Shown: positions 11,738-24,378 of the stretch, piece by piece
Layout of the letters: each line of letters opens with the position of its first letter
How positions within the stretch are numbered: the stretch's first letter is position 1
DNA from: Delphinus delphis
Lineage: Eukaryota; Chordata; Mammalia; Artiodactyla; Delphinidae
Direction: 5' to 3'
Length of the DNA stretch: 64,000 nucleotides
NCBI RefSeq assembly: GCF_949987515.2
Contig: NC_082694.2
Span: forward strand, 42,804,451-42,868,450
The notes under the pieces: generated by a model
What the model was told of the DNA's origin: nothing
Databases searched by the model: none
The model's input: the letters and a program-made list of their open reading frames with translations, nothing else
Translations under genes and position numbers: made by a program

Positions 11738-11754
11738 AAAATATGATGGAGACA

Positions 11755-13290
11755 TACTGATTATGGGAATATAAAATGGCTTAATTGCTGGGAAAAACAG
11801 TTTGGTGGTTTCTCAAAAAGTAAAACAAAGTTACTGTATGACCCAGTGATTCCATTTTTAGGTAGATACCCAACTTTAATTAAAGTTAGGAATATATAAA
11901 AAGAATACTACACGATGGTGTGTGATTTAATCTAAGAAGGCAAGGTTTTTTTTAACATACAAAAGTCAGTCAATGTAATTATCACATTTATATACTAAAG
12001 AAAAATCATTTTTAATAAATGCATAAATATTTGACAAAATATAATATCTATTTATGATTTAAAATATCTCTCAGTGAACTAGAAATAGATGAAAAGCCTG
12101 ATAGAGCAATTCAGTATGGAAGGAAAATATTTTCCAAATATACATATGGAAGAAGAAGCCTGACTTCTACCTCATGTCATACCAAATGGAATTAAAGGTA
12201 GATCAGAGATCTAAGTATAAAAACTAAAATAATGAAGCTACTAGGAAACATCATAGGAGAATATCTGTGCAACTTTGAGGCTGACAAGTTTTCTTAGAGA
12301 GGACGTGGAATGAACCATAAAATATAAATTACTAATATAAATTTCCTGAAAGTTAAAAACTTGCTCATCAAAATACACCATCCAGAAATTATACAGCCAG
12401 TAAGATTAAACAGAAAGGAATAATGTATTTACAACACACATATCTGACAAAGGATTTCTATTAAGAATATTTTAAAACTCTCACAACTCAGTAAGGAGAT
12501 ATAAAATGTGGAAAAGACTTAAACATCTCACAAAATAAAATACACAAAACATCTAAAAAGCAGAGGAAGAAGTGCTAAATCTTATTCATTGTCATGGAAA
12601 TACAAATCAAAACCACGATGAGATATCACTATGAATCTGAAAGAATGGTCAATATAACAAAAGGTTGTCAACACCAAATGTTGTACAGGCTATAAAGCAA
12701 ACAGAACTTTCATGCATTGCTCTTTGAAGTGCAAAAGGGTACAACTACTTTGGAAAATAGTTGGGTAGTTTCTTTTAAAATAAACACCTACTTATCATAT
12801 GACCCAACAATTCCACTTCTAGATTTTAAGCCAAAAGAAAAAATGCCTCAGAAGGCACACTACAAAGAATGTTTATAGCAGCTTTATTCAATATAGCCAA
12901 AAGCAGGAGACAACCTAAATTCTATCAATAGGGAAATGTGTAAACAAATGATAGTCTGTGTATATAATGGACTACTCAATATTAAAATAAAATGAACTGA
13001 TGGATCCAGCAATGGTATTCTGGTAAAAGAAGCCAGACTCAATCATGCTATATGATTCCAATGACGTAGAATTCTAGAATACTTAAGTAAACCTATAGAA
13101 ATAGAAATGAAATTAGTGACTATTTCAGGAGGGGTTACTGACTAAGAAAGGCCATGAGGGAATATTCTGTAGTGATTAAAATGTTCTGTGGTTTGATAAT
13201 GCGTTTGTCAAAACTTATTGAATATCATATTCAATATCTGAGCATCTCACTATATGTAACTCTAACCTCTATTAAAAAAAATATTTGTGC
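11755..13290 (+). pseudogene. Old L1 ORF2 3' part and 3'UTR
   Basis: Diverged L1M-type sequence on the plus strand. Recognisable ORF2-end blocks include 'ggaaatacaaatcaaaaccacgatgagatatcac' (12596-12630), 'ttatcatatgacccaacaattccacttcta' (near 12792) and 'atagcagctttattcaatatagccaaaagcaggag'. A 3'UTR-like part ends near an A-run at 13273. The reading frame of the reverse transcriptase C-terminal region is destroyed by stops throughout. Confidence 0.8.
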
Positions 13291-13569
13291 GAGAAACAGA
13301 GTGAAAAATAGAAGTCTAGGAGACCTATAATGCTTATACTAGAAAAGAAGAAAAGGTGAAAGTTAAGATGAGTATTTAAGTTAAAAGTAAAGGGGAAAGA
13401 ATATTATTTTTTACCTTAAATAGAAGAGAAGAAAAAGTAAAAGTAATAAGCTAAGTATCTTACTTAAAATAGAGTGGAGAAGGAATAGACTCAAGGAAAA
13501 AGGAACTCAAAAAGAAAATAAATAAAAATGTAGAAATTAATGGAATGAAGTAATGATGAAAACAAAATC
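13291..13569. repeat. Purine-rich (A/G) stretch
   Basis: About 270 bp dominated by A and G on the plus strand, with recurring 'gaagaaaa' and 'aaagtaa' words. It may be degraded L1 sequence or a low-complexity tract; no family assigned. Confidence 0.5.
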
Positions 13570-13985
13570 AAATATATGTAATATCTGTTATGTGCCAAGA
13601 ACACTTCTGAGAGCTTTACTTACATTCTGTGCATCCCAAATATCCTATGATTTAATTATTATTTTATTTTATAGGTGGGAAAACTGAATTTAAAGAGGTT
13701 TAATAACTTACCAAAAAAATCACATAAAATGAAATAAGTAACCGGGAATTCCCTGACCATCCAGTGGTTAGGACTCCAAGCTCTCACTGCCAAGGGGCCG
13801 AGTTCAATCCCTGGCCAGAGAACTAAGATCCCATAAGCCGCACAGCACAGCCAAAAACAAAAACAACAAGAACAACAAAGAAATAAGTAACCTACTCAAG
13901 ATCACTTTGACAATGTATAATAGGGATGGAATTTGAACTCCAGAGATTTGTCTCAAAGTCTATGGTCTTCAACCTGTTTGATTTT
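13570..13985 (-). repeat. MIR split by a SINE
   Basis: The left part ('gttatgtgccaagaacacttctgagagctttac', 'gtgggaaaactgaatttaaagaggtttaataactta') and right part ('cctactcaagatcactttg ... tagggatggaatttgaactcc') together form one reversed MIR. The SINE at 13744-13879 interrupts it. Confidence 0.8.
13744..13879 (+). mobile_element. Short tRNA-Glu SINE inserted in MIR
   Basis: Starts 'gggaattccctgaccatcc', has the tRNA-derived A and B boxes ('gttcaatccctgg') and ends 'cacagccaaaaacaaaaac'. It has only the tRNA-related region plus a short tail, like the copy at 46625-46747. A perfect 13-bp target-site duplication, 'gaaataagtaacc', lies at 13731-13743 and 13880-13892. Confidence 0.92.
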
Positions 13986-14229
13986 CAGTCTTTATGGGAA
14001 GAAGCATAAAACTTTAACTTAAATAGACAAATTCTTAGAAAAATGTAATTTGCAAACAAGAAATAAATAGCCTGTGAATAGCCCTATGCATATTAAGTAA
14101 ATTGAATAAATGGTATAAAATGTTCTACAAAAATTATAGGCCCATGTGTTTTAGAAATTATTCATATAAAACTTTCAGTTAAAATATCCTTTAGTGTAAT
14201 AAATACTCTTTGGTAGAATTGAAATGTGT

Positions 14230-17100
14230 AAATACTACCCAACATATTCCTCATAGCGATAATAACCAGAATACCCAAGTCTAATATAGGCAAAGGAACA
14301 ATAAAAGAACAAAAATCGATAGGCCAGTATTACTAAGGAACATTGATGTAAGTATATTAAACCAAATAGTAAACAACCAAATCCAGTATTTAAAAAAAGG
14401 TGTTACATCATGAACAAGTCAAAATTTATCATAAAATTCAAGGATAGTTTAACATTATAAAATCTATAAATGTTATTCAGTACATTAATATTTAAAAGAG
14501 TAAAATGAATGATTATTTTAATAGATGTGGAAGATATTTAACATTCTTGGGTTAAAAAAACTCATAACAAATTGTCAATCAAAAAAATTTCCTTAATGTA
14601 ATCGAGAGTAACTATACAAAACGTACGGCAAACACCTGTAAAAATATGAAATGTCAAAGTATTATTCATTAAATATGGAGTAAGGCAAGCTTATCCACTG
14701 TCATTATTTCTATTCAGCATTGAGTACTATATTGTTCTAGCCAGCACAGCAAGCAGAAAATAAGTAGGTAAACAAATAAATGATAGTGCAAGAATGTAAA
14801 TAGAAGGAACAAAGCTCTTACTTAAAAATAATATCATTGTCTACAAAGAAGTAATATGCTGACAAGTCTTTAGAATAAATAAGAGAAATTTTTTAATTGG
14901 CTAGTCATAAGATAAGCATATAAAATATCAATTTATATATGCCACCAAAATAAGTTATAAACATAATTAAAATAGAAAAGATTTACTACATCAAGAAGAA
15001 GTGAGGTAACAAGAAATACAAAATGTGTGCCATATCTGTCAAAAAACTTGATTACAGAGGCTTCAATATAATGGGTCACATATAGAACTCACACATATAT
15101 GAGTTCTAGATTAGAGGACTCAGTATTCTAAAGTTGATTCTCTCCAGATTGATTCATAGGTTCAATAGAATTCTGATAAATTGGTGACATAGATTTTAAG
15201 AGATTTGAAAAATAACTTATTACATCTATATGAATCAATCTGATTTTAACATAGTGGAATTCTAACCCAGAATTTCACCGTAGGTTTTTGAGAAATTTGA
15301 ATGACTACTTACTACATTTTTCTGGGTTATCCTGATTCTGAAATTTACCTGAAGAACAGAAACTCATTAACCAAATCACTTCAGAAGGGAAAACTCAGAT
15401 GGGGATACTTGCCCTACTGGGTGTAAGAATATCTTCTAAATCTCAAGTAGACATAACATTGTCTTATCAGTTCTGGGGAAAATATTCAACAATAGAACCA
15501 AGTAGCAAACCTAGATTCAAAACCACAAATATTTGTAAACTTGATACAAGGGAAAGCATTAGAGACCAGGAGCAGTGGGAGAAGGATGGTCCATTCAGTA
15601 AGTGGTAGTGGGACAGAGTTATCTCTGGAAATAAGTAAAATTCATTCCACTCCATGTACCATACAGAAAGTTCATCCAATATAGATTGAAGAACTAAATG
15701 TGAAAGTAAAACTTTAAAACATTTAGATAAAATCATTAGATCATAATTTTATGTCTTCTGGTTGGGAAATACTTTCTTAATCAAGGTATTAAGCATAAAA
15801 GAAATGATTAACCATAAACAAGGTATGAAACATGATTGATGAAGTTGACTACCTTAAACTTTAGCACTTCTGTTAATCAAAATACACCATAATGAAAGTG
15901 AAAATAAGTCATAAACTATGGCAACACATATAACACGTGAAGTACTCATGTCAAAATTAAAGAACTCCTACAAATCAATCAGAGAAAACCTAATAGAAAA
16001 TATACAAAATCATGAAGCAATGTCTTTTACAGGAGTACAGCAAATGCCTAATAAATATATACTAAATCTCATGGTCATCAGAAAATGCAAATTAAAAACC
16101 AAAATAAGAGACCATTTCAACTAAGTGTTAGTGAGGATACAGAAAATGTCTACATTCTTGGACAGAGCAAGTAAGTCTGTATATTGCTATAAGCAATTTG
16201 AAAACATGTTGGCCTTAATGTGTAAAACTAAGTATGAACATATTGTAACACAGCAATTTTGCTTGTTATTATATGGCTTTTTCAAACTTTTAGGAACCAG
16301 ACCCACATTACATTACATTGTACACTTTGATCCCACTACTATCATAAATATATAAATATACATGTGTATACGTATATAGAAATAACTGGAACCAAGTTTC
16401 ATGAAACAATATTTCTATTCTTTTTAAAAACATGAAAAACTGTTTATAGTAACTACGTTGATTTCATTACGATGTGACTCACAATATGAAAAGCCTCACC
16501 CTGCAGAAACTCTTGCACATATACATAAGTAGGAATCAAAAATTTTTCCAAAGAAATTCGCTGAAACAGGTATTATAAAAACAAAATTTTGGAAACAATT
16601 CATATGTTTATTGACAGGAGAATAGATAAATACATTGTTGTATAGAATTGTGAAATAAATTCATCAGTAAAAATGAACAAACTACTCCTATGTATATTAA
16701 CCTGTATGAATCTTAGAAATATATTTTGTGAAATGAGTGATTTCAGATTACTACATACAGTATTACTACTTTTGTTAACTGCACAAACAGTAAAATAAAA
16801 GAATACATAGTTTACAGATAAATACACTGAAGGTAAATCTCTTAAAAAGTGAAAACCAATTGCCTCTAGTAGAATGGAGTTCTGGGAGAGTAGATGAACT
16901 GAATTTGGAGAAAGTACACAGGAGTTTCAATAGTATTTTTAATATTCTAGCTGTTCAGCTAAGTAACGAGTTGACCAGTTTTTATCCTATAGTATATAAC
17001 GTATATGTGCGTGTGTGTTTCTGTGTGTATGTTTGTATTTTGTATGTATCAACATTACATAATACAAACTTAACACATAAAAAAGTATTTCATGTTGCCC
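14230..17100 (+). pseudogene. Very old L1 ORF2 and 3'UTR relic
   Basis: Plus-strand L1 sequence with high divergence. ORF2 landmarks occur in order: 'tcatgaacaagtcaaaatttatc' (14408), 'ggagtaaggcaagcttatccactgtcattatttctattcagcattgagtactatattgttctagcc' (14677-14742), the RT C-terminal region 15060-15600, and 'gaaaatgcaaattaaaaaccaaaataagagacc' (16081). A 3'UTR-like tail runs to about 17100. The FADD region around 14830 cannot be read intact. Several 60-90-codon frames inside it are fragments or chance. It probably predates the SINE insertions around it. Confidence 0.72.
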
Positions 17101-18605
17101 GTTGAGACAGCAGATACACCCCAAAGAAAATGTGAAGTAGAGGTATTTTCTTCATTTTTAGTTATTGACTTAATTGTGTAATGGTCAGAGCAGGCCACCT
17201 AAATGAAAATTGCACAAACCGCTGCTCCCATAGGAATGCTGCATATCTATATTAAAATGAGGGAATACATTTTCTTTGTTGTATTTTGATTTTTACCTGC
17301 TTTAGAATACTTTTAATAAAATGCTACTACAAGAAGAAAATCTCATATCTCAAGTACTCTGAAGTTCTTTACATTTTACAATTAAAACAATATTTATTGT
17401 TTTTTACTAACTCTTGGTGGGAACTATTAGGCAGTTGGCAGATACTCTGTTAAGACTGACCTTTACTTGCTTCCTAGCTATAGCTGAGTTGAGAACCTCT
17501 GGGTTATTAATTATTAGTAAAGATTTTGCATTTCAATAGGTTCATCCTGTTCTCAAAAGCCTTTTACTTCAGAAAATCAATTGTTCTCTCTTTTGAACTG
17601 TAATGTTTGTATGATTAGGTAAGTTTTGCGGACATCTGTGATATACTTCATCTTCATACCCAACTGTGGTATCTTGAGAACTAATGCTGTTACATATGAC
17701 ATTTGAGGCTAATTTTCCTCTCCTTCAATAAGTGATTTTTTGGTATGAATTAGTAATGTAGTTCCACCTAAGCTGCACAAAGTAAAGAAGAGATTTAGCA
17801 ATCTTCTCAGTAATTCAGTCTATGTAGAGTACCTATAAAATAAAATGAAACCTACTTTCCTTGTAGAAATTCACTTTGTGTAACCTTGGGTATTTTCCTA
17901 ACAGTTGTTACTTGAAATTAATGTGTATGATGTATGAAACAGGATGTGTATGGATTATTTAGAATTTGAAACAGCAAAGTTATCATCTTAAATGTATATG
18001 CCATTTTATACTTTCCAAAGTTCTTTTTTCTTTATCTCATATGTTACTTGAAGGAAGGGTGCGAATAATGCTAAAATTGTTGGTTAGTTTTCAGTGTTAC
18101 CCTTACAAAGACTTTTTAACTTACAATGGAGTTACTTTGTGAGGAAGTTTTACCCTGCTGAGTAGTATACGATAATTTTAGATTACCAAGTGGAATGATA
18201 TGTAATTCAGTGACATTAAACGGTAATTAGCTTTTGTTTTATAGTTTTAATGGGAAATTGCAGCATGAATTTGTTTCTATCTTGCTAGGAATGTAACTGG
18301 CTAACGTGAAAAATGAAAAATTCCCCTGCATCACATTTTCACTCCTAGAGATGAAGAAAGCTGGGCATGGCTTTAATACATTGGGATATATCCTTTTTAT
18401 TTTTAAGGCATTAGTAAAGAGAGTTGATCCACAATTTGGAATAAGCTGGTTGTAGAATATCTTAAAATAAGTAATACTTGTTTATTCTTCCATCTTCCCC
18501 CTTGAAACTATACTTCAACATTACTTTTTGGATAAAAAGCAATCACGTGTGTTTCATGGTTGTTTAAATAGTGAGTGTGGCTACTGCTTAAGATGTATAA
18601 AGCAG
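17101..18605. other. Unassigned AT-rich sequence
   Basis: About 1.5 kb without a recognised repeat, RNA or coding block; no open frame of note. One of the longest repeat-free stretches in the window. Confidence 0.55.
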
Positions 18606-19300
18606 GAAAATAATGGAAGACATTACTCAAAAATATCCAAGAGGCTCAGTGAGCTTTGTACAGGATAAATGCTAAAACAAAGGCAAACAAAAAAAGAAAT
18701 AAGGAAAAAAAACACAAAACCCACAAGCAAGTACATCATAGTCAAACTGCTAAAGACCAACAGTAAAGAGAAAATCTTGAAGGTATCCAGGGAAAAATCA
18801 AATTACATAGAGAATAACAAAGGAAGCAGTGGAAATGATAGAAAATAAAATAGACAGGAAGAGGTGACTGGGAAAAAATGATGAAAGCATCAGTGAGTTG
18901 TGGGACAACTTAAACCTAAAAAAGGTATAATTGGAGCTTCAAAGGAGGTTGGGGTGGGGGACAAAAATTATTTGAAGAAAAAATGGCTAGAATTTTTTCT
19001 AAATTTGATGAAAATTATAAAACCACAGATCCAAGATTAACAAACACTAGAAACATGAATAAAATTACATAAGACTATTCATAATCACATTAATTAAAAC
19101 CAGTTATAAACAGAAAATCTTAACAGAAACCAGAGAGGGAAAAAGATAATTATATACAAAGGAACAAAGAGATGAATGACTGTAAACTTCTCATTGGAAA
19201 CAATGCAAGGGAAAGGACAGTGGAGCAACATCTGTATGTACCAAAAGAAATAATCCTGTCATCATGCTCTTATATGAAGTAATATTACTCTTAAAACTGA
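18606..19300 (+). mobile_element. HAL1/L1M ORF1-region pieces, two partial copies
   Basis: The ORF1-like path 'ccaagaggctcagtgagc ... catagtcaaactgctaaagacc ... gaaaatcttgaaggtatccagg' occupies 18640-18830. A second, more diverged pass through the same region ('tttgatgaaaattataaaaccacagatccaag ... gaaaccagagaggg ... acaatgcaagggaaaggacagtggagcaacatc') occupies 18990-19235. The gene region is therefore represented twice in the same orientation. No frame is intact. Confidence 0.55.
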
Positions 19301-20562
19301 GGTGAGTGATTTTATCAGGGATGGCAGAGAAAGGACTTCCAAAAATCCACCTCTCATAAAAGAAATGAGAATATTGGCAAAATTTGTCAAAATCAACTTT
19401 TTCAGATCTCTGGAAATTAATCTAAGTCTTTGAACAATCTGAGAAGTGTTTATTCAAGAAAAATGGCTAAATCTTGGTAAGAACAGTTAGATTTGTGGCA
19501 CTTAAACTTGCCCTATTACCATATCCCTCTCCCTGCTCCAAAGCAGTTTTGAACAGCAACAGTCCCATGGTCTTGGATAAAAGCAGAAACCTACCAGGTA
19601 CTAGAGAGGTCAGAGAAGGTTTGGACCTTCCAAAATCATCTTTCTTAGAGAATTGTCATTATTTATGCTGTCTGACAGTTCTCTGGAAGCATTCGTGTAC
19701 AGGATTTATCTCTTTTTGACCATATTTAGACCTGCTCTGAGTGAAGAGTCTTTTCCCTGGCATTTGTCAGTGACAGTTGTTGAATATCACAGCTGCCTGA
19801 GGTAGTCATAATAGTTGGGGCAAATGATAGCTCAAAAGAAACCAAAAAAACAAAAACAAAACAAAACAACCTTTGAAAGAGGACCTGGACAATGGGAATC
19901 TAGAAGACCACAAACATAAACAGGGCAGCATGCCTGCCCAGGGCTATATGTATGCCTAGAGAAAATGGAGAAGACCCTAAACTCCTCTCCGGCTGACGTT
20001 GAGATTTCCTGCAGAAGCAGAAAGTAAAGACTAAGGCAGAGCTGTAGACGGCTTATCTGAGCACAGAAGTTGTACCCCAACACACACACACGGAGTCTAT
20101 CAGCAAAGCCTGTGAGACCTGCTAGTTCCAGTCATTTAAAAAAGCTATTTGCAATGATTAGCTGACCCCTGAGCAAAGCTAGAAGAAACCTCAAGGGCCA
20201 CACACAACAACAAAATATACAGACTTTATAGAGATGCTTCAAGAAAGTCATTAAAACAAAACAAACAAAAGAGCAGCAAAGTCGATGCAACACACAGCAA
20301 CAGCAAGAGACCTTGGTGGTTGTGGGGAGGCAGTCTGATTTCCAGAGCTGCCCATTTTATTATTTAAAGTGTCCAGTTTTCAGCAAGGATTAGGCTACAT
20401 GCAGAGACACAAGAAATATACCCCATTCACAGAAAAAACTATAATCAATAGAAACTGTCCTTAAGGAAAGCCAGAAGTCGAAATTACTAGAGAAATCACT
20501 TAAATTAGCCATTCTAAATATGACTAAGCAAGTGAAGGAAGTCATATTTAAAAACTAAAGGA

Positions 20563-20814
20563 GAGACTTCCCCAGTGATCCAGTGGTAAAGAGTCTACCT
20601 TCCAAAGCAGGGGATGTGGGTTCCATCCCTGGTTGGAGAACTAAGATCCCACATGCCGTGAGGCAACTAAGCCCGCATGCCACAACTGCAGAGTCCATGC
20701 GCTCTGGAGCCTGCATGTCACAACTAGAGAAAAGCCTGCATGCTGCAATGAAGATCCTGCATACCGCAACTAAGACCCAAAGCAGCCTAAATAAATAAAA
20801 TATTTTTAAAAACA
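20563..20814 (+). mobile_element. Older CHR/Bov-tA-like SINE
   Basis: tRNA-Glu-derived head ('agacttccccagtgatccagtgg') with B-box 'ggttccatccctgg'. The body has repeated 'gcatgccacaact' units and an 'aactaagacccaaagcagcc' end before the A-rich tail. It is more diverged than the short-form copies, yet its 14-bp target-site duplication 'taaaaactaaagga' (20549-20562 and 20815-20828) is perfect. Confidence 0.9.
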
Positions 20815-21738
20815 TAAAAACTAAAGGAAAGTATGAGATTGATGTCTCAAAGAATAGAATTTTAATAAAGAGATAAAATTTATGAAAAATAACCAAGTAA
20901 AAATTCTAGATTTAAAAGGTATAATAACTGAAATAAAAGACTTAACCAGGGAGGCTCAACATTTGATCTGGCAGGAAAAAAAAAAATCAGCAAACTTTAA
21001 ATTTGGTCAATTGAGATGATCTAATCTGAGGAACAGAAAGAATAAAAAAATGAGGAAAATGAACAGTGACCTGCGGGACACCAAGTGTCCCAACATACAC
21101 ATAATTAAGAGTATGTATATGAGAAGAAGAGGGAAAACAGGCGGAAAGAATATTTGAAGAAATAATGTCTGCAGGCTTTTCAACTTTCATGAAAAATACT
21201 GGTATACATATCCCAGAGGCTTAACACACTCTGTACTCAAAAACTTCAAGTAAATCTACACTAGAAACATCAAAATAAAACTTTTCAAGATAAATACAAA
21301 GAGAGAATCTTGAAAGCAGCAAGAGAGGAGTGGCTCAACATGTATAAGGGATTTTCAATAAGACTAACTGCTAATTTCTCACCAGAATCCATGGAAGATT
21401 GAAAGCAGTGGATGGGCATGTTCAGAGTGCTGGGGAAAAAAAGATGCTTAAAGATGTCAATGAAAGATGTTTTAAGCAGCAAACTATCCTTCAAAAATGA
21501 AGGAAAAATTAACACATTCCCAGGCTAATGACAACTGAGAGACTTTGATGCTAGAAGGTCTTTGATGCTGACCTACAAGAAATACAAAATTAAAAATTTT
21601 TGTGCTTCATAGGATACCATCAAGAGAGTAAAAAGACAACCCACAGAATGGGAGAAAATAGCACATATATGGTAAGGGACTAGTCTCAAAAATATTTAAC
21701 AAACTCTTAAAATTCAACAATAAAAACAGGAATAACCC

Positions 21739-21944
21739 GGGCTTCCCTGGTGGCACAGTGGTTGAGAGTCCGCCTGCCAATGCAGGGGACGCGGGTTCGT
21801 GCCCCGGTCCGGGAGGATCCCACATGCTGCGGAGCGGCTGGGCCCGTGAGTCATGGCCACTGAGCCTGCGCATCCGGAGCCTGTGCTCCGCAACGGGAGA
21901 GGCCACAACAGTGAGAGGCTCGCGTACCGCAAAAACAAACAAAC
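21739..21944 (+). mobile_element. CHR-type tRNA-Glu SINE (short form)
   Basis: Full short form from 'gggcttccctggtggcacag' to 'cgcgtaccgc' plus a (caaa)n tail. Flanks 'aaaaacaggaataac' (21722-21736) and 'aaaaacagaagtaac' (21945-21959) match at 13 of 15 positions, consistent with an ageing target-site duplication. It interrupts the ORF2-derived part of the HAL1-type element. Confidence 0.93.
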
Positions 21945-22657
21945 AAAAACAGAAGTAACACCATTTAAAAATGGACAAAGGATTTGAGTAGCTATTTCTC
22001 CAAATAAGGTAAAAAATGTCCAGTAAGCACACAAAATAAAAAGTGCGATTTGTCATTAGGGAAATGCAAATCAAAACCCCAATGAAATACTACTTCACAC
22101 CCACTAGGATGACTATAATAAAAAAGATAGACAATAACAAGTATTGGCGACTATATAGAGAAATTACTCATACATTGCTGATGGAAATAAACAATGATAC
22201 AACTACTTTGAATAATAGTTAAGGAGTTCTCTCAAATGTAATACTTAGAATTACCATATGACCCAGCACTTCAACGCCTAGTTGTATACTCAAAAGAATT
22301 GAAAACATGTCCTCACAAATACTTTTACAGGAGTGTCCATAATAGCATTATTCATAATAGCCAAAAAGTGGAAATAACCCAAATGCCCATTAATTGGTGA
22401 ACAGATAAACAGTATGTGGTGTATCCATACACTGGAATAACATTTGACAATGAAAGTTAATGATAAATGCTACAAAAAGGATGAAACTTGAGACTCTTAT
22501 GCTGAGTGAAATAAATCAAACACAAAATGCCACATATTGTATGATTCTATTTATATGAAATGTCCAAATAGACAAAATCATAGTAGCAAAAAGTAGGTTA
22601 GTGGTTATAGGGCTGGGAGTAAAGAATGGGGAAAACTGCCAATAAATATGAGTTTCT

Positions 22658-22866
22658 GGGCTTCCCTGGTGGCGCAGTGGTTGAGAGTCCGCCTGCCGAT
22701 GCAAGGGACACAGGTTCGTGCCCCGGTCCGGGAAGATCCCGCATGCCGCAGAGCGGCTGGGCCCGTGAGCCATGGCCGCTGAGCCTGCGTGTCTGGAGCC
22801 TGTGCTCTGCAACAGGAGAAGCCACAACAGTGAGAGGCCCGCGTACCGCAAAAAAAAAAAAAAAAA
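22658..22866 (+). mobile_element. CHR-type tRNA-Glu SINE (short form)
   Basis: Full short-form CHR SINE with A-tail. A perfect 14-bp target-site duplication, 'aaatatgagtttct', lies at 22644-22657 and 22867-22880. It sits in the 3'UTR of the HAL1-type element; open frames on both strands here are SINE shadows. Confidence 0.95.
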
Positions 22867-23831
22867 AAATATGAGTTTCTTTTGGGTGTGATGAAAATGT
22901 TCTGGAATTAGATAGTGGCAAGGGTCGTACTAAAAAACATTCAATTTTATGCCTTAAGAGGTAACTTTTATGTTATGTGAATTATATCTCAAGTTTAAAA
23001 ATTGAAGTCAAAATCAACTTTTAAAGGCATAAAAAAACCGGCAAGAATTCATTTTTAGTAAACATTCATTTAAAGGCATTTTAAAGGCAGTCCTTCAGTC
23101 AGAAGGAATATGAAAGCATATAGAAATCTGTACTTAAACAATGGAATGAAAAGCACCAAAATAGTTACTACATGGATATATATATTAGAATGTTCTTTTT
23201 ATTGCTCGATCTAATATTTAAAAGGTAGTTGAGAGGTTGAGAGGAGATTTCCATTGTCTGCCAAGATGGAGTAACAGGGATTGGATTTATACTTCTGCCT
23301 GAAACAACTGAAAAAATATGGACAAAATGTATGAAACAGTAGTTGTCGAGACACATGAATGACTTCAGGTGAGAAAGGCAGTATTCCCTGAGATACAGGA
23401 AATGATGAGGTGATCGCTTTTGTTGCCCCCTTATACCTTGAGAGAATATCCTGGCTGTGCCAGAGAGGATGGACTCAAGTGTACCTTGGCAGACTCCCTG
23501 AGAATTTGGGAATATTCAAGGCTTGACTTCATAAGACAGAGTCCCAGAGAGGAGAGATCTTTATAAAGAGATAACTCTGTATCTATGCAGAGGGTTCCTG
23601 TGGAGTATTCAGCTGAGTACTGATTAGCACTTATGTGTGCATAACCTACCCAAGGGGATACTGAGAGCTCTTAGGGGAATGACCTTGTGCTTTTGCAGGA
23701 CCAGAAATAACGTCTGTTCCTGCAACCAGACTGGAAAAACCTCATGATTCAAAAGACATTTGGTACTCAGAAGGGTTTTGCCTCTTTAGTAGTGACTAAT
23801 TTGTCCTAGGTCAAACATGGCTGTGGGCCTG

Positions 23832-24266
23832 TATAATTGTTAATTTTATGTGTCATCTTGACTGGATCACAGGGTGCCCAGATATTTGGCTAAACATTAT
23901 TTCTGGGTGTTCCATGAGGATATTTCTGGATGAAATCAGCATTTGCATTGGTGGACCCAGTAAAGCAGTTTGCCCTCTTCAGCATGGGTGGGTGTCTCCC
24001 AGTCCAATCAATCATGGGCCTGAATAGAACAGAAAAACAGAGGAAGGAAGAATTTGACCTTTCCTGCGTGATTGCTTAACATTGATATTCTGCCCTTGGA
24101 GCTCGTGGTTCTCAGGCCTTTAGACTCTCACTGAATTACGTCACTAGCTTTCCTGTGTCTCCAGCTCGCAGGTGGCAGGTTGTGGGACTCCTTAGCCTCC
24201 ATGATTGCATGAGCCAATTCCTTATACTAAATACCTCTCTGTCTCTTTCTCTCTCTCTCTCTCTCT

Positions 24267-24314
<48 letters not shown>

Positions 24315-24378
24315 TCACACAGACATATACACACATATATCCTATTGATTCTATTTCTCTGGAGAACTGACTAATACA
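23832..24378 (+). mobile_element. Solo LTR inserted in HAL1 element
   Basis: A repeat beginning 'tataattgttaattttatgtgtcatcttgactgg' and ending 'tctctggagaactgactaataca', with the 5-bp duplication 'gcctg' on both sides (23827-23831, 24379-24383). A 5-bp duplication and the CTAATACA end fit an ancient ERVL/MaLR-type LTR, but the family name is uncertain. No retroviral gene is present. A CT/CA microsatellite has expanded near its 3' end. Confidence 0.6.
24238..24312. repeat. (TC)n(CA)n compound microsatellite
   Basis: About 13 TC units (24242-24267) followed by more than 20 CA units to about 24312, with an irregular CA/TA tail to 24340. It lies inside the LTR, replacing the short 'ctctctatatata' seen in that type of element. 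Open frames of Leu-Ser or His-Thr repeats across it are artefacts. Confidence 0.95.

Larger units (their letters stand above)
19316..23003 (+). mobile_element. HAL1-type half-LINE (interrupted by 3 SINEs)
   Basis: Plus-strand element with a 5' part (about 19316-20350), an ORF1-like region from 'gtccagttttcagcaaggatt' to about 21590, then a direct jump to the end of an L1 ORF2 ('cagaatgggagaaaatagc', 21645 on) and a 3'UTR ending near 23003. Most of ORF2, including endonuclease and the RT core, is absent, which is the HAL1 ('half-L1') architecture rather than a random truncation. SINEs at 20563, 21739 and 22658 interrupt it. All frames are broken. The 5' boundary is approximate. Confidence 0.65.

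Noticed and set aside
24136..24370. Cys/Val- and Leu/Ser/His/Thr-repeat peptides
   Set aside because: Translations of the (TC)n(CA)n microsatellite.
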